Assembly: GCA_028023455.1 (NCBI GenBank)
Contig: JAQFVV010012984.1
Coordinates: 190,001 to 254,000, forward strand
Reading direction: 5' to 3'
DNA length: 64,000 nt
From: Epiperipatus broadwayi
Lineage: Eukaryota > Onychophora > Udeonychophora > Euonychophora > Peripatidae
The translations under genes and the position numbers were made by a program. Shown piece by piece: positions 1 to 12,444 of this stretch (position 1 is its first letter; every line of letters begins with the position of its first letter). Under the pieces are notes generated by a model. It did no database searches and had not been told where the DNA came from. It worked only from the letters and a program-made list of their open reading frames with translations.

Positions 1-1554
1 TAATTTCTCCAATTCCTTTTGCTTCCCAAAATAGTTTATCAGTATGCTGATCTCTATTTCTTAGCAGGTTTTAACATTTTTTTTACTGCCATACATTTAC
101 TTAAGAGTCCTTGGAAGTTTTGAGTGGCTAAGTAATTCAACAAAAAACACAAAATTGCCTCCAGGTATACATATAAAAGTTCTTTCATAACTCTCATTAA
201 AATGTGATATACAATGAAACAACAGAAAAGTATACATTTGAAATAAATTAATAATACAAGAAGAAAATGTATATATTTGCGTATAACTGCATTCCCTCAA
301 TTTATTAACATATTTTTATGAATGTATTTTAAAACAAATAACTATAAACACTGCTTTCTCTTTTCTTTTTTTTTAACTTTAAAAACTTTCAAACTTTCTT
401 TCTCTTTGACATATACCTGCAGACTTATTTAACACGATTTGAAGTTACGTGATTCGTGTTTCACTGGAAGTTGAACTCCGATATTGTGCTATTACTTTAA
501 ATAATAAATTTCACGCACTCATGTTATATTGAAAGTAATAGCACATTATTGAAATTCAACTTTCAACTTAGTAATTTCAATATTTTCAGTGCTTTATAAT
601 AGTAAGATTTTATGCAATAATGAAATTAAAATCATGATTTCCACATTTTATGTATACACACATTAAATTTTACAAGATTATAATGTAAATTTGTTCAAAC
701 ATTGTGGGTGTTAATTTTGCATTTTAAATCGCATTCTGTTTTTGCTTTTTAAAAAAGAACATTTAATCAATTATTAATCATTTAGTGTCCGCAAGTTTAT
801 TTTTAAAAGATGAGTAATAGCAGTGGGCACAATTAAAATTGAAAATTAAAGTCAAAAATAAGAATTTAATTTTTAGTTGTTAGATTAATTACTAATTACA
901 TTGTCACCAGAAAACCATTAATTAACACAACATGAGAGTGATGTTGGCGCTAGTTGTATTTCATCTTGTGAAGAATCTGATTTTTTTATCAGTTTGCAAA
1001 TGAATCCTTTTACCGGCAAATAGCGATAATAATTAAAACATGTATAAAAAATATAAATTACTGTAAATTATGCATGAAAATATATTGTTTTGAATAAAAT
1101 TAAATATTATAGTTAAAAAAAGTTTGTCTTGTATTAATTTTTTTCAAATTTGAAATTTTTTATTAGTCATATTTTATTTCCTTATTTTTTTTTTTTTGCA
1201 TAAATTTTAAAGTAAATTTTACATTGGTGCTTTGCTTTTACATCAGTTTTGAAAAATTACAGTCCATATCCCCCCTTTTTCAAGGTAAATTATGTCTATT
1301 TTTGCACAATTTCATTTCTGAGGAACCTATCTATCGCGTAAAACGAGACCCAGATGAATATGTCTAATTATTTATATTTTATACTCGCACACTGAATACA
1401 ATCTATTGGACTCACAATAATCTAGGCAGTTGGGAGATCTTATGTAACTTTCTTGTAACAGGGTTTGAACCCAGCTACTGTTACACTATAAAAGAGAAGA
1501 TTACCTAAATTTTATTAAAAAAAATATTTAAGCTAACAGCCTTCTTTCTTTTTT
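1..1554. other. AT-rich non-coding stretch
   Basis: No gene is seen. Short ORFs here have biased, low-complexity composition. The stretch holds one imperfect inverted repeat at 467-563 (listed separately). Near 1459-1488 a short segment, read on the minus strand, contains GGGTTCAAACCC, which resembles a tRNA B box, so a decayed tRNA-derived repeat is possible but not shown. Confidence 0.5.
467..563. repeat. Imperfect inverted repeat, about 34-bp arms
   Basis: The arm at 467-500 (GAAGTTGAACTCC...TATTACTTT) is the inverse of 530-563 with a few mismatches, separated by about 29 bp. It would fold as a hairpin of about 97 bp. It may be a very short fold-back or MITE remnant. No flanking duplication was recognised. 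Confidence 0.6.
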
Positions 1555-1642
1555 TTTTTTGTGAATTTAGCTACAATGAAATCTTCCAAGTTAAAAAGAT
1601 CCCAGTTTCCAAATACAGAAGTATATATATATATATATATAT

Positions 1643-1652
1643 TTATGTTGAT

Positions 1653-1693
<41 letters not shown>

Positions 1694-1705
1694 GTATCAA
1701 CATAA
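1643..1705. repeat. (TA)n tract enclosed by 15-bp perfect inverted arms
   Basis: TTATGTTGATACAAT at 1643-1657 is exactly complementary to 1691-1705, and everything between is (TA)n. The whole can extrude as a cruciform or hairpin. Three more loci in this window have the same layout with different arms. Confidence 0.85.
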
Positions 1706-2329
1706 AAAAATATGTAACAAATTAATATTTCTTTATGATGATGGGCATTTCGGTGAGGATGCTATGATAGGTCATGCATTCCTCACAAAGTCTCCTCAGC
1801 AACATATATACTATTGTTGTTCTTACTTTTATATCCATCTGTAAGTTTTAGACATGGCATTTGAGATTTTTGATAGGTATTACACCCTTAAACATTAATT
1901 CATTGTGCTTATTCTGTTAAGTTATGATGAACACTTAAGCCCTATAACACTATTGAGTTAGCCGGCAATCATAGTTTTTTAACATATTAATATTTTAAAA
2001 TTTCTTAATTCAAAGTTTGTTATTAAATGATTTTAAGTGAGTAGGTTTACTCCAATGGTGATATGGTGATATATATGTAAATACTATATTAACATTGTAA
2101 TCCATTCTTTTATTTGAATTTGAAGAACAGCGTGGTACTTTTTATATCAAACATTTATCTAAATCCACTCTTTTAATATACTTAATTGCTTGAATTTTTT
2201 AAAAATGTTTTTAACAAATTAATAATTATGGCTTCTTGTAATTGGCTATATCACAACTCAGCAAATATTTTGAAATGTTCAAATAAGCTATCCTTTTTCA
2301 TAATATTGAAGTATGCAATTTGGTACTTG

Positions 2330-2700
2330 TGTACTATTCCTGAAACCATGAGAAGGTAGGAGACCTTTTCACATGTGTAATATTGTGATTGAACTAAAAT
2401 AAACCCTGTGATATATATTGAAAAACATGTGAAAATGTGATTCTCTTTTTCAAAACCGGCTTTGATTGGTGCTATTTTGGTTTATTTATATTTGTCAATT
2501 TAAAAAAAAAAATTTTTTTCCAAAATCTACTTGGATTTCTATTATTTTGACTTCTTTATATTTGACAATTGATGAAAACTTGGCTATTATTCCTGCAATG
2601 AAGAAAGATAGAAGGTCTTTTCACACGTGTAATCTTGCGATTGAAAGAAAATAAACCCTGTAGCGAAGTATATTGAAAAATGTGTCAAAAAGATGATCTT
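2330..2700. repeat. Degenerate tandem duplication inside R1
   Basis: Two imperfect copies share CTTTTCACA(T/C)GTGTAAT, TTGCGATTGAA/TTGTGATTGAA and AATAAACCCTGT, with a period of roughly 265-270 bp. Partial further copies of the same motif (ACTATTCCTG(T/A)AATGAA...AGATAGAAGG) occur near 3361-3430 and 4498-4540, so the array is old and disrupted. Confidence 0.55.
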
Positions 2701-4889
2701 TATAATGGCTTATTAGTTTTAAGAAGTATGATAAGAATTTATCTGATATGTTTGTTTACATGCTTTAATATTCTTATTAAATTCTTTAAATTTTTCATTT
2801 CAATTTGATTTTTAGTACACTATAAATATGCATAGAAAATATGCGAAATATAATATTAAAATGCCTTTCATGTAATTCCCAAAAGTCGATGGTGTCGTAA
2901 ATATTTTTACGAAACATCTTAAAAATTTCAGCAATCTATCAGACCAAAAAAAAAGTTTATTTTTATTTTACATCTACAGTATCTATTTTTTAAACTAGAA
3001 TTATCTATAATAAAACAATATATTTTTTTTTTCATTTTTTTTTCCTGTTTGTTAAACAATTTGATAATTTGGCTTTTTTTTTTTCCAAAAAAAAATTAGT
3101 CCAGATATTACTTCTCTAGTAAACATTAATGAATTTTAAAACTATTTAGCACTGATCACAAAAATCCTATTTACAAATTTTGCAGAATGAATAGAAAACC
3201 TGAATTTGGTTATTATGTACTCAATCTGGGGTTCAAATCTGGGACATTTAATAATATCAGAATGATCTTTAAGCCAATCTAGATAGTATTATTAACTGCA
3301 ATAAGCAAGGAAGAAAGACAACAAGCTCTCATCACCTCCCTCCCATTTGTCAGTTGCAAAAACTTTTTTTTTTCAAAATCTGCTTTGATTGCTGTTATTT
3401 TGAATTCTTTAGATTTGACAATTGATGAAAGTCTTTTTTCACCAAGGAAAAATCAACAAGACCAAATTCTTCCTTAACAGTGCATTTGGTGAGCATGCAG
3501 TGAGATCTTGGCAGTTAAAGATCAGATAGTGAGGGTGACACTTATAATTTGGTGGATCCAGAAAATGTGCTTCCCAGTCTAAAGACTATGGGGTTGGCAA
3601 AAGAAACAGCAGTGCAGGAGTTACATAAACCCAACACTTACTGAATTTATGTGCTGCTGTTTGCACAAAAATGACCAACATTTTCTCTAGACTCAATGAC
3701 ATATAAAACATTTTTTTCTGCTTGCATGAAGAAAAGTCTTACAATTGATATATGTTTATTGTTGTGAATTATTTGTTTTGCGTATTTACAAAAAAATGAT
3801 AGGTTTCTTAAAATTTTGGTTATTCAACTTTTTCTGCCTGCATGAAAAGTGGTAATAAACGATTTTAAATTTATTTATTGGTCTGAATTATTTGTTTTGT
3901 TTTTTGTTTTCAATCAAAAAACTATATTTTGTACTATTTGACATACTTTGCAAGCACATGTTCATTTGGAAGGAAAATTTGTGTCAATTAGCTGTGGTCA
4001 AATGAAAATTTAATTGGTTTGTTTGAATGCAATTAATTATTGTAATTTATTACAGTTAACATATATATATATATATATGCTCTGTGCACAGATAATGAAC
4101 GGTGTAATTAGCATGCATGTATATTTTATGTATTTTTGTAAATATTATTTAATAAAATTAAAATTTAGTGATTCTTTTATGCATCTGTAAAGTAACATTT
4201 GAGAGTTTATTCGGTACTTTTGATTCAATTTTATTTTTAGGGGCCAAGAACATGTAGTTTTTAAGATGGATAAAAAAATTTGTGCATGTTTATGTTAACC
4301 TTCCAATAACATTGTAAACCTTGTGAAAACTGTACCCATTTTTGGTATGTGTTTTTTTAAAAAAACTATTTCTACACATTTTTGGAAATTGATTGAATTA
4401 AGTGTCAAAGCTTCATCATCTACATACATGTAGATTTCATAGAAATATGTGTATATCTCATATAATATTTATTTTTGGTCTTATTTTAAAATATTGTGTA
4501 CTATTCCTGTAATGAATAAAAGATAGAAGGGCTTTCCACATTCATATCAATCCATTGGTAACTTTGTAATGGTTAATAACTTTGTAAATGGTTGCCAAAA
4601 TAACAACATTAAAAAGTTACCAGTGTATCGATATGATTGTAAAAAGGCCTCCTATTTTCTCTTGGTTGCAGGAAAAGTACACAAATACCTTTGATTCTTC
4701 TGATATTATATTATATGGATTATGTCTTATTTGGAAAAAAGCAAAAAGTCAACTGAAAAAAATTAAGTTCGTTTTTATTACTGTCCTGGCTTCCATTGTT
4801 TAATGTGATTGCATTTTATTTCTTTTTTCATATATATATATTGTTAGGCGTATTATCTTGATTATAAGCAAAAAAAAAATTATGTAATA

Positions 4890-5300
4890 GAATTATAAAT
4901 AATACTACCGTTAATATATATAAATATAACAATTTGTCAATTGTTAAAACAGAGAATCTTTAAGAATAAATAAAATAAAAATAACTAACTATTACAGGCC
5001 ATATATGTAGTCCAAAGAATTTTACAATATTAATGCATGAAACACATGATAAAAAATGCAAGATTAAAAAATTGTATCTTACACAAAATTTAACTTGTGC
5101 TATGAATTCAAAATTAACCAGCTTTCCGATTAGTTGTTCCTGGCCAATACAATTATCGCCTAGGAGAAATTATTTTTTTTTACATTGCCTTGATAAGGAC
5201 TCATAAGAGTTGAAAGTGCTTGGCAATAGTTAGTTATTTTTATTTTATTTATATTAAAGATTCTCTGTTTTAACAATTGACAATTTGTAATTGAATTATG
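4890..5300. mobile_element. Inverted-repeat (MITE/fold-back-like) element nested in R1 copy A
   Basis: Inverted arms of about 65 bp lie at about 4929-4994 and 5224-5290 (CAATTTGTCAATTGTTAAAA and its complement, then complementary AGAGAATCTTTAA and ACTAACTATT). The R1 copy at 59.8 kb lacks this block: there TTTATGTAACAG continues almost directly into ATCTTCCACATTTGG, so copy B is an empty site. GAATTAT occurs at 4890-4896 and 5293-5299 and may be a short target-site duplication. No transposase is encoded. Confidence 0.65.
5185..5226 (+). ncRNA. Possible decayed hammerhead-like motif
   Basis: TTGCC at 5185-5189 can pair with GGCAA at 5222-5226. Between them are TTGATAA (where CTGATGA would be needed), a hairpin GACTC-ATAA-GAGTT, then GAAA and a short loop before UU. 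Two essential core positions (C3 and G8) are wrong and the stem II register is imperfect. If it is a hammerhead relic it is inactive. A chance match is quite possible. Confidence 0.25.
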
Positions 5301-5697
5301 TTTATTTTTTTATCTTCTGTATTTGGTTATATAGTGATTGGTTTGACATTGGGTAGACTCCGATGTTTATTTAGACAGAGTCTTTTTAAAATGAAGTCAG
5401 ATATACAGATATTGTATTTATTGTAATACATTAGTACTATAGTTAATTAATGTTTTTTTTTTGATTGGCGTTTTCATCTTTCTAAAAAATAAACAAAATC
5501 GGTTTGTTTTGATCCTTTCTTGATATAATAAGAATTATATACATTTTTTGTGTCATAATTATATATATATATATATATATATATGGTTTTATTTATTTTA
5601 TAATTAAAAATATATTTTTAGTTGGTTATTAACTAAAATAAAAATAATAAGCTGGATTTGGTAGTGAATGATAAGTTTAGATTGAAAAGATGTCCTT

Positions 5698-5733
<36 letters not shown>

Positions 5734-5767
5734 ATATACATAAATATATATATATATATATATATAT

Positions 5768-5976
5768 TAATAATTCAAACAAATATATTTAACACAGTAT
5801 TCAAAATTAAATAATATATTCTTTACCAGAAGTACTTTCAATTGTTTCACTGACAATCTTTTTCAATTGTTCAACAGTTGAAAAAGATTGTCAGTGAAAC
5901 AATTGAAAGTACTTCTGGTAAAGAATATATTATTTAATTTTGAATACTGTGTTAAATATATTTGTTTGAATTATTA
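5768..5976. repeat. Near-perfect 209-bp palindrome
   Basis: Arms 5768-5869 and 5875-5976 (102 bp each) are complementary with about one mismatch, around a 5-nt loop at 5870-5874. The arms are not simple sequence: they include TACCAGAAGTACTTTCAAT and its complement. The palindrome sits between (TA)n tracts. It has no coding capacity. A transcript would form a long double-stranded hairpin. It may be a recent inverted duplication or a fold-back element. Confidence 0.9.
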
Positions 5977-5985
5977 TTATATAAT

Positions 5986-6068
5986 TTAAAAATACAGACA
6001 TTTAATGGTTATAGTTATATATATATAAATACAGACATTTAATGGTTATAGTTATATATATATATATA
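5986..6068. repeat. Two-copy tandem repeat ending in (TA)n
   Basis: AAATACAGACATTTAATGG followed by TTATAGTTATATATATAT occurs twice in direct succession with a period of about 38 bp. It probably arose by slippage at the TA tract. Confidence 0.8.
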
Positions 6069-6820
6069 TGATTGTATAATTGTTGTGATGGTATGTTTTC
6101 TCTTTGTTTTAATTATGATATTTTAAACAATTTTCATATTGCATTTGTAAGGTAATGTGTTTGATAGCGTGTTTTATCCTGATGTGAACTTATTCCTTTT
6201 TTGTCATTTTTTTATGATTTAGAATAATCGTTTTAAAAAGAACTATATGTCTTCTATTAAACAATAGTCTTCCCATACATATTCTATTACTCCTTCTACT
6301 TTAACTGTGTATAACATTGCATGAAATAAACATTTTTATAATGAAAATAAAATTATATGTCTTGAATTAGTGCATCCATACATTTTATTTTGCTGAAAAA
6401 TATTATAAATCAGAATTAATATTTGAAAAATGATATATCTTCAAAACAGATTGTGCATATATAAATAATAATTGTATGTTGGTTCCAATTTAAAATAAAA
6501 TAAAATAAAAATATTCTATCAGAACCATAATTTGTCATGATTTTCAGAGATAATATTTGATATATACTTTCTGGCTACAAAAGCGATTTCATATTAAAAA
6601 ACAAGTGAACATAATGAAAAAAAAAAAAATGTTGCTTTTTAAATCACCGATAAACCCATTATTATCACATTGTATATACCATTTGAAAACAATTGTCTTT
6701 TTAATATAAAATATATTTTAAAACCTAATTATATTTCTTGCTATATTAAAAGATATCTACTCTTATTCTCACAACATAAGAAAACATCGACTTAAAAGGG
6801 TTACATTCTTTTTGTTTGAT
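6069..6820. other. AT-rich non-coding stretch
   Basis: Nothing beyond low-complexity A/T sequence is seen here; no ORF, tRNA or clear repeat structure. Confidence 0.5.
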
Positions 6821-6823
6821 AAT

Positions 6824-7065
6824 TCAGACTTTCAACTGGTACGATTTGTAACCTTTTGTTCTCCAATTACTTATGGCCTTTCTTTCAAACTTATCAATTC
6901 TGTCTTTTATCCGACTTAGTATTTCTTTTTTTTTAATAGAAAGCTCTATCTGACCTTGAGAAGCCTATTATTTTCACCAGCCATTTGCTGGCTCAAACCA
7001 TGCAAAAAACGCCGACCGTTGTAGATATACCGATAATCCTTTGATACTTTGGCTACATTAAATCA
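6824..7065 (-). pseudogene. Coding-like remnant, unidentified, frameshifted
   Basis: On the minus strand one frame reads FNVAKVSKDYRYIYNGRRF...LSQQMAGENNRLLKVR before a stop. A second frame continues at once with QIELSIKKKEILSRIKDRID...NWRTKGYKSYQLKV to a TGA at 6824-6826. Both halves have ordinary, non-repetitive protein composition, which is rare in this window, and they abut with a frame change. An alternative is a real 98-bp exon at 6955-7052, since TTTAATGTAG precedes it and AAG|GTCAGA follows it, resembling splice sites. I cannot assign a family. Transposon debris is the likelier reading. Confidence 0.25.
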
Positions 7066-7079
7066 CCGACTTTATAAAG

Positions 7080-9420
7080 AAAGATGAAGTCTTGGCTTAA
7101 AAGATTTTAAATATTTTGGATTTCTAATGAATAGGAATGCATCTAAATGATATCATTAAAAAGATAGGGAGAGGAAAAAGATAAGACAAAATAAGGAAAA
7201 AATTTAAAAATGATTTTAAAAAGACGTTGGATAATCAGAGTATAAATAGAGAAAATCAAATACAGATTTAAAACAATAATAATAATCATTATTAAAAATA
7301 TTATAATAAAGCATATAAAAATTAAATTCAATTAATAATCCAACATATAAATAATGGGGAAAGACTTTTGTAATAATTTTTAAAATATCTGAAGTTTCAA
7401 ATTATCTCACAACAATTTCAAAATTAAGAACTTTTCAAAAAACTAGTAACATGCCAGTTAGAGAAAATTAGTTTTATTTTTACTGCACTTTGTACTAGCT
7501 ATGGAGTGGTCGCCTGAAAAACCCTCCAGCTTAGTTTTCATATATTTTCAGAATTTTAATCCAAATGAATAACATGCCAGTTTATTATACTCACTACTGC
7601 ATTAGGTTTTTTTCTACTTATTTTTTTAAATACTTGCAGTACTACTTTATATCATCAATAATTAATTGTACTAAATCAATCTTGTTAAAATAAACATCTT
7701 TAAAGTTTCTTTTATCAAAATAAGTATCAGTTTCCCAAAACTTTTAAAAATGTTAGTGGATAAATTATGATCAAGTTAAGAGAAATCAAACAGAAATATA
7801 ATAGATGTATAAAAAATATATAATGACAAGAACAACAAAAGTTAAATAGAACACAATCTTGTCAAAAGAGCTGCAAAAATATTTATGAATATATTAATCA
7901 AATAATGACAATTAACCTGGAAAACTTTTCAATATATAATAAAATTGGAATAAATCAAATTATCCTATACAAAAAATAAGAAAAGAAAGCAGTTTATCTA
8001 TAATGCAATATATTGTATATGCATGTAAATGTAACATGCTAAAGAATAATTTTATTACAAGAAAAGTAAAATGTCAGTTTGCACCCATTTTTAGAATATT
8101 TCAAGAAATAAAGGAGATTGCAGAAGTATGCGGGGGAATTAAAAAACAACAATATTATCAAAAGTAAAAGCATATATGCATTTCTTATTACAACAAGGCT
8201 TTCAACACAGGTGTTCACAGTTAGGTGTGCCAATCTGTTTTTAATCTTTTATAAAATTATATATAAGAATAAAAGTTATAGTTGATAAAACCATCAGGCT
8301 ATTCATTAATAAAAGAATTTTTAGAACTTCACATTGTCACCCTATACATAATTATTTACAAACTTGAACTAAGTTGTGATGAAAGCCATATTGAATAAAA
8401 GCAAATAAAAATTCAGGATAGACTGAATAAAGTATCAAACTTAAATTTATTGAAAACACTTATATAAACAAATGAAAAAAGATCACAAAACACTTATTGA
8501 TAAAGATTTTACAAATCATTGCACATTCATTGACTTTGAACATTTTTTATCGAATTACTTCAAATTTATTCAATAATTTTTCATCAAACATAATAGATGA
8601 AAGGTACAAATTAAAATAGGATTTTTTGTTGTTCATCTTTTATTAACAATAACTATTGAAAGACAAATTTTATGCTAGTATCATCTGCCTTAAAAAATAT
8701 TAAATTAATTATTTCATTATGATTATCATCAACATGTGTAACTAACCATTAATGATTATTCATTGAATGATAAAGGTATATTAAATTTATTCCAGTTTTT
8801 ATACAGTATATTCCACAATTTCTTTTCTCTACATTATCTCAGAAAATTTATTTCACTTATCATTCTCACATGAGGATATTTCCAAATTATTTATAATCCT
8901 TTGGAATTCAATATTAAATTTGATCTGTCTATATTTCATCATTATTTTAAGACATATTCAGTTCAGCTTCATTCCAATCTCAATATTGACTTAAGCATGT
9001 TAATATTTCCTGTTTTTTCATCTTTAATTTTATTGTTTCCTTCCTTCCTCCAATAAATACTTTTCATACTTTTTTGAGAAGTTTGAAATTTCTGTGTTAA
9101 CTCTTATGTTAACAATTTAAATCTCAGATCCATAAGTAAGCATTGATAAATATATTTATTAAAAACATTTTTTGCAAACACAGATACACTTTTTTTATAT
9201 TAAATCCCATATAAAAAGCACTCAATTCAAGTTTAATCTAATGATTAGTTTCATTTTTTTTGTATTTCTTTATTTATATTTTGATCAACATTTTTATACT
9301 TGTAAATTTTTTTTAATTCATTAATATCAATTATTATTTTTTAAAAAAACCTGTGAACATTACTAGACTATTTATCTATAGGTCTACTTTGTTCTTTTTG
9401 TTTGATATATATATATATAT
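7080..9420. other. AT-rich non-coding stretch
   Basis: Short ORFs here are hydrophobic or low-complexity chance frames. No tRNA, LTR or clear repeat structure is seen until the (TA)n tract at about 9406-9420. Confidence 0.5.
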
Positions 9421-9889
9421 TGTAACGATATATAAATATGTCGTTACATTAATCCAGAATAAAAACTTAAAAGTTCGCAAATAAAAGTAAAAAACTAAAT
9501 GCTAAAATTAAAAATGTTTGTTATACGTATATACATTCGCACAGATGCTAAACTTTAAAAATTTTTTTTTTTTCATAAACAAAAAAAAAAAAAAAGTATT
9601 TGAACGTATTTTTTTTAATAAAAAAATACAAGATTGAAATATAAAAATATTTTAATAAAAAAATAACGTAAGATAAATAAAAACAGGTATTAATTAATTT
9701 CTGTAATCTATAAATGGAAATGGTTGTTTATTAATTATCTAAAAGCTGTGTAATTAAAAAGTCAGATGAAAAGTTAGATAAGAGAAGAAATAAATTTTAG
9801 CTTGACCAATGGAAGCACTAAGCCTTGGCTCGGACCCTAACGAAAGTGATAGATTAGTGACGTTTTGTTCATTGAATCCTTGTGGATAA

Positions 9890-9898
9890 TATAAAAAG
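9890..9898 (+). promoter_or_regulatory. TATA box of L1
   Basis: TATAAAAAG lies 26 bp upstream of TTTTCAGACAG, an initiator-like TCAGAC with A at 9916. The spacing fits RNA polymerase II core promoters, and the position fits the U3/R border of an LTR. Confidence 0.45.
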
Positions 9899-9939
9899 GG
9901 AAATACAGTTTTTTCAGACAGTTCCAGCGTTTTGTGTTT

Positions 9940-9973
9940 GAGAGATGTGGTATGACACACATACCACACTCTC
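9940..9973. other. Hairpin just downstream of the L1 start site
   Basis: GAGAGATGTGGTATG pairs with CATACCACACTCTC across a 5-nt ACACA loop, with one bulged A. An A-rich stretch follows. In the predicted transcript it would form a stable stem within the first 60 nt, as R-region hairpins of some retroelements do. Confidence 0.5.
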
Positions 9974-12004
9974 TATAAAAAAAAAAGAAAAATGAAAAGA
10001 CTGTGATACCTTGAACCAGCTATTGCCATCTCCAGAACATTACCTTCCAACGGAGGCGTCGCGGGAATTCCATAAGCTATATGAAAGGAACAATTATTAA
10101 AATCAATTAAGAATTTTTGTCAAGTTTTACAAATTGATAAACAAGCCAACTTAAATGTTAAAATGGACTCTTATCTGACTTTTGTAAGTTTTTAAATCAA
10201 ATTAATAATGTTTAATTTTATATGTTTCCCGATTGACAAACATCATTTCCATTTTTTTTTTATTGTAAAGATTATTTAAATGTATGAAATTTAAGTTGTT
10301 TATAGATGCTTGCATGGATTCGTTTGCGGTTAATTATATTTTGGTTTTCATATTTGATCAAAATATATAGACATTCGATAAATAATGATACCTTATGGTG
10401 AGTATCTAAAATGTATTTATTCGGATGACTTTTAAGTTATTGGTGACAACGCAAGTATCTTATGGTGAATACTATTGGGTTACTTATAAGTTTCCCTCTG
10501 CGATTGTTGGTATCAATAATTTTGTATTTTGATCGTTTATGTTTATTTTGAAGTGTTTTTGACCGTGGAATCTATGTAATCGATCTATACCCAACATTTT
10601 TAAACAAATCTGTGCGAACGTAATTCAATGTTAAATTTAAGTCGGGCGTGAATGGCTGTATAGATTTGTAAAGTTATATTAGGGGAGGGTAATCTTGGGT
10701 TATTTGTGTCGTTGTTGAATTGGGTCAATGGATTGGATATATTTGTGTAATTAGTAGATGTAGTATGAGTTTCGCTACGTGCAGAATCGCTGAATACACC
10801 GCACCAACCCTTTGCCTATGGATGGGATTGTAAGTCGGCAAAAAGGATCGCGGTCCCTTCCTATGGAGTTTTTATTTTATTGTTCTTCTTGCTATACAGA
10901 CGTCATATTCCTGTATTGGACAAGAGTCAATGTTTTCTCTAACTATCCTGTTCAGATGTTCATTCCTGACAGTATAGTATATTTGTGCTGTTGTATTTTC
11001 ATGCTACATTGAATACATAAATGTATCAGATGGATTGATGCTGGTTTGACTGCGAAATTTGTTGCCTAAGGTTAAATCAGGGAAGAATATTTTATTTTCA
11101 AATGCAGATCTATGTAGTCTATTCATACTTGACCATCTAAATAAAATATTAAAACTCATTGAAAGTTATGTAAATGTACAATTAAAGAGTAATCTAAAAA
11201 AAATGTTAAACCTATTCCTCGAATTTAGAATGATTTTATATGTGCGTAAATAAATATTTTTATGTGTTAATTTCTGGCAGTGACTTTTATTCCTTTATAT
11301 TTAAGATATAAAATTTATATATTTTTATCTCTGCGTCTCCGCTGAGCTAGTGACTTGGGCTAACGATCGGAATATTTAAATAAAGTGGAATCTTAACAGT
11401 GCATATCTGCCTACTTTATAAATTTTTCTAGGCTCAAATGCCTAGATGGCGCCTTTGTAGTGCAGATATTGTTTTTGCGGTTAGATTCGAAAATCACTTG
11501 CATTCCGATTGGTACAATATATATATATATATATTGAAACAGAAACTATGTTCCACATGTATTAAGATTTATTTTACCCTCCTATCCCTAAAAAAGGCAG
11601 TTGTATATAAAGGAAGTTGATCTTATATATATATTTAAAAAAAAAGAAATAAAACAAAAAGTTTATAGTTAAAAGAAAATCATTATTTTTATAATTGAGA
11701 AAAAAAAAAGATAAACTTTCATTATTGATTTTATAATTTTAAATTATGATCTAAATAAAAACTGGCATTTATTAAAAATAGTACATTTTTAATTTTTGGA
11801 ACAATGTTGTCATATAAAGTGTAATAATCACTTGAGGCAGTCTTATCAAATTGGAAAACATGGCTTACCCTTATGATTTTTTATCTGTCCTGCTAAAAGT
11901 AATGTCCAATCCTTAAGAAGAGAAAAGCACCCAGGCTTTAATGAGAGCTGTGCAACAAATCAGATACAGTGGGCAGTGCTGCTTAATCAATCCAGAGATC
12001 AGAG

Positions 12005-12013
12005 TATAAATAG
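12005..12013 (+). promoter_or_regulatory. TATA box of L2
   Basis: TATAAATAG matches the canonical TATA box exactly. No strong initiator is seen 30 bp downstream, so the start site is uncertain. Confidence 0.35.
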
Positions 12014-12444
12014 TTGAGTTGTAAGTTTAGAGGGATTCTTTAAAAAGATTTTTTGAAAAAGATTTTACAAGAGATTTTAAAAAGATTTTAAGAGCAGTTA
12101 AAGAAGTAAGAAAAGTGAAGAGTTAAAAAGTTAAAATTTTCATCTAAGTGTTGCTTGACTATTTAATTGACAGCTGATTTTAAGGAACCTTGGAATATAA
12201 TATTTACAGCCACTATTGATGATGAAAAAAGAAAATCATAATAAGGAAGTCATAAGGATGGAAGGCTAATAGGTAACAGCTTCCTCTCTTTATCCAAAGC
12301 CATGGTTCTCCAAGATTTGCCTGGGTGAACATCATGGAAAGTAAATAATGTCATTCAGCTTAAATACAAAGACCCATTTTGAAGGCAGTGGCATCATGGA
12401 TATGAAAAAACAAACTGGATAAAATAAAGGTAACAATTTCATAA

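Larger units (their letters stand above)
1555..5765. repeat. Dispersed repeat R1, copy A (expanded by insertions)
   Basis: Segments of this interval match, in the same order and orientation, the copy at 58.8-60.25 kb. Shared landmarks include ACAATGAA(A/C)TCTTCCAAGTT at the left, a GTCATGCATT block, CTTCCATTGTTTA(A/G)T, GGTTTGACATT, TTTTCATCTTTCTAA and a right end GATTTGGTAGTGA running into (TA)n. Copy A is longer because of extra material at 2.3-4.7 kb and an inserted inverted-repeat element at about 4890-5300. I recognise no protein. The family is unidentified; it could be a non-autonomous retroelement or a segmental repeat. Confidence 0.65.
9421..11516 (+). mobile_element. Putative solo LTR L1 (2.1 kb)
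   Basis: The module starts TGTAACGA directly after (TA)n and ends GATTGGTACA directly before another (TA)n, which fits the 5'-TG...CA-3' ends of an LTR with an undecidable AT target duplication. It is less AT-rich than its surroundings and carries a TATA box about 470 bp from the left end. No second copy is present in the window, so a solo LTR is the simplest reading. Length and end structure resemble the proven LTR pair at 37-43 kb, but the sequences are not the same family. Confidence 0.45.
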
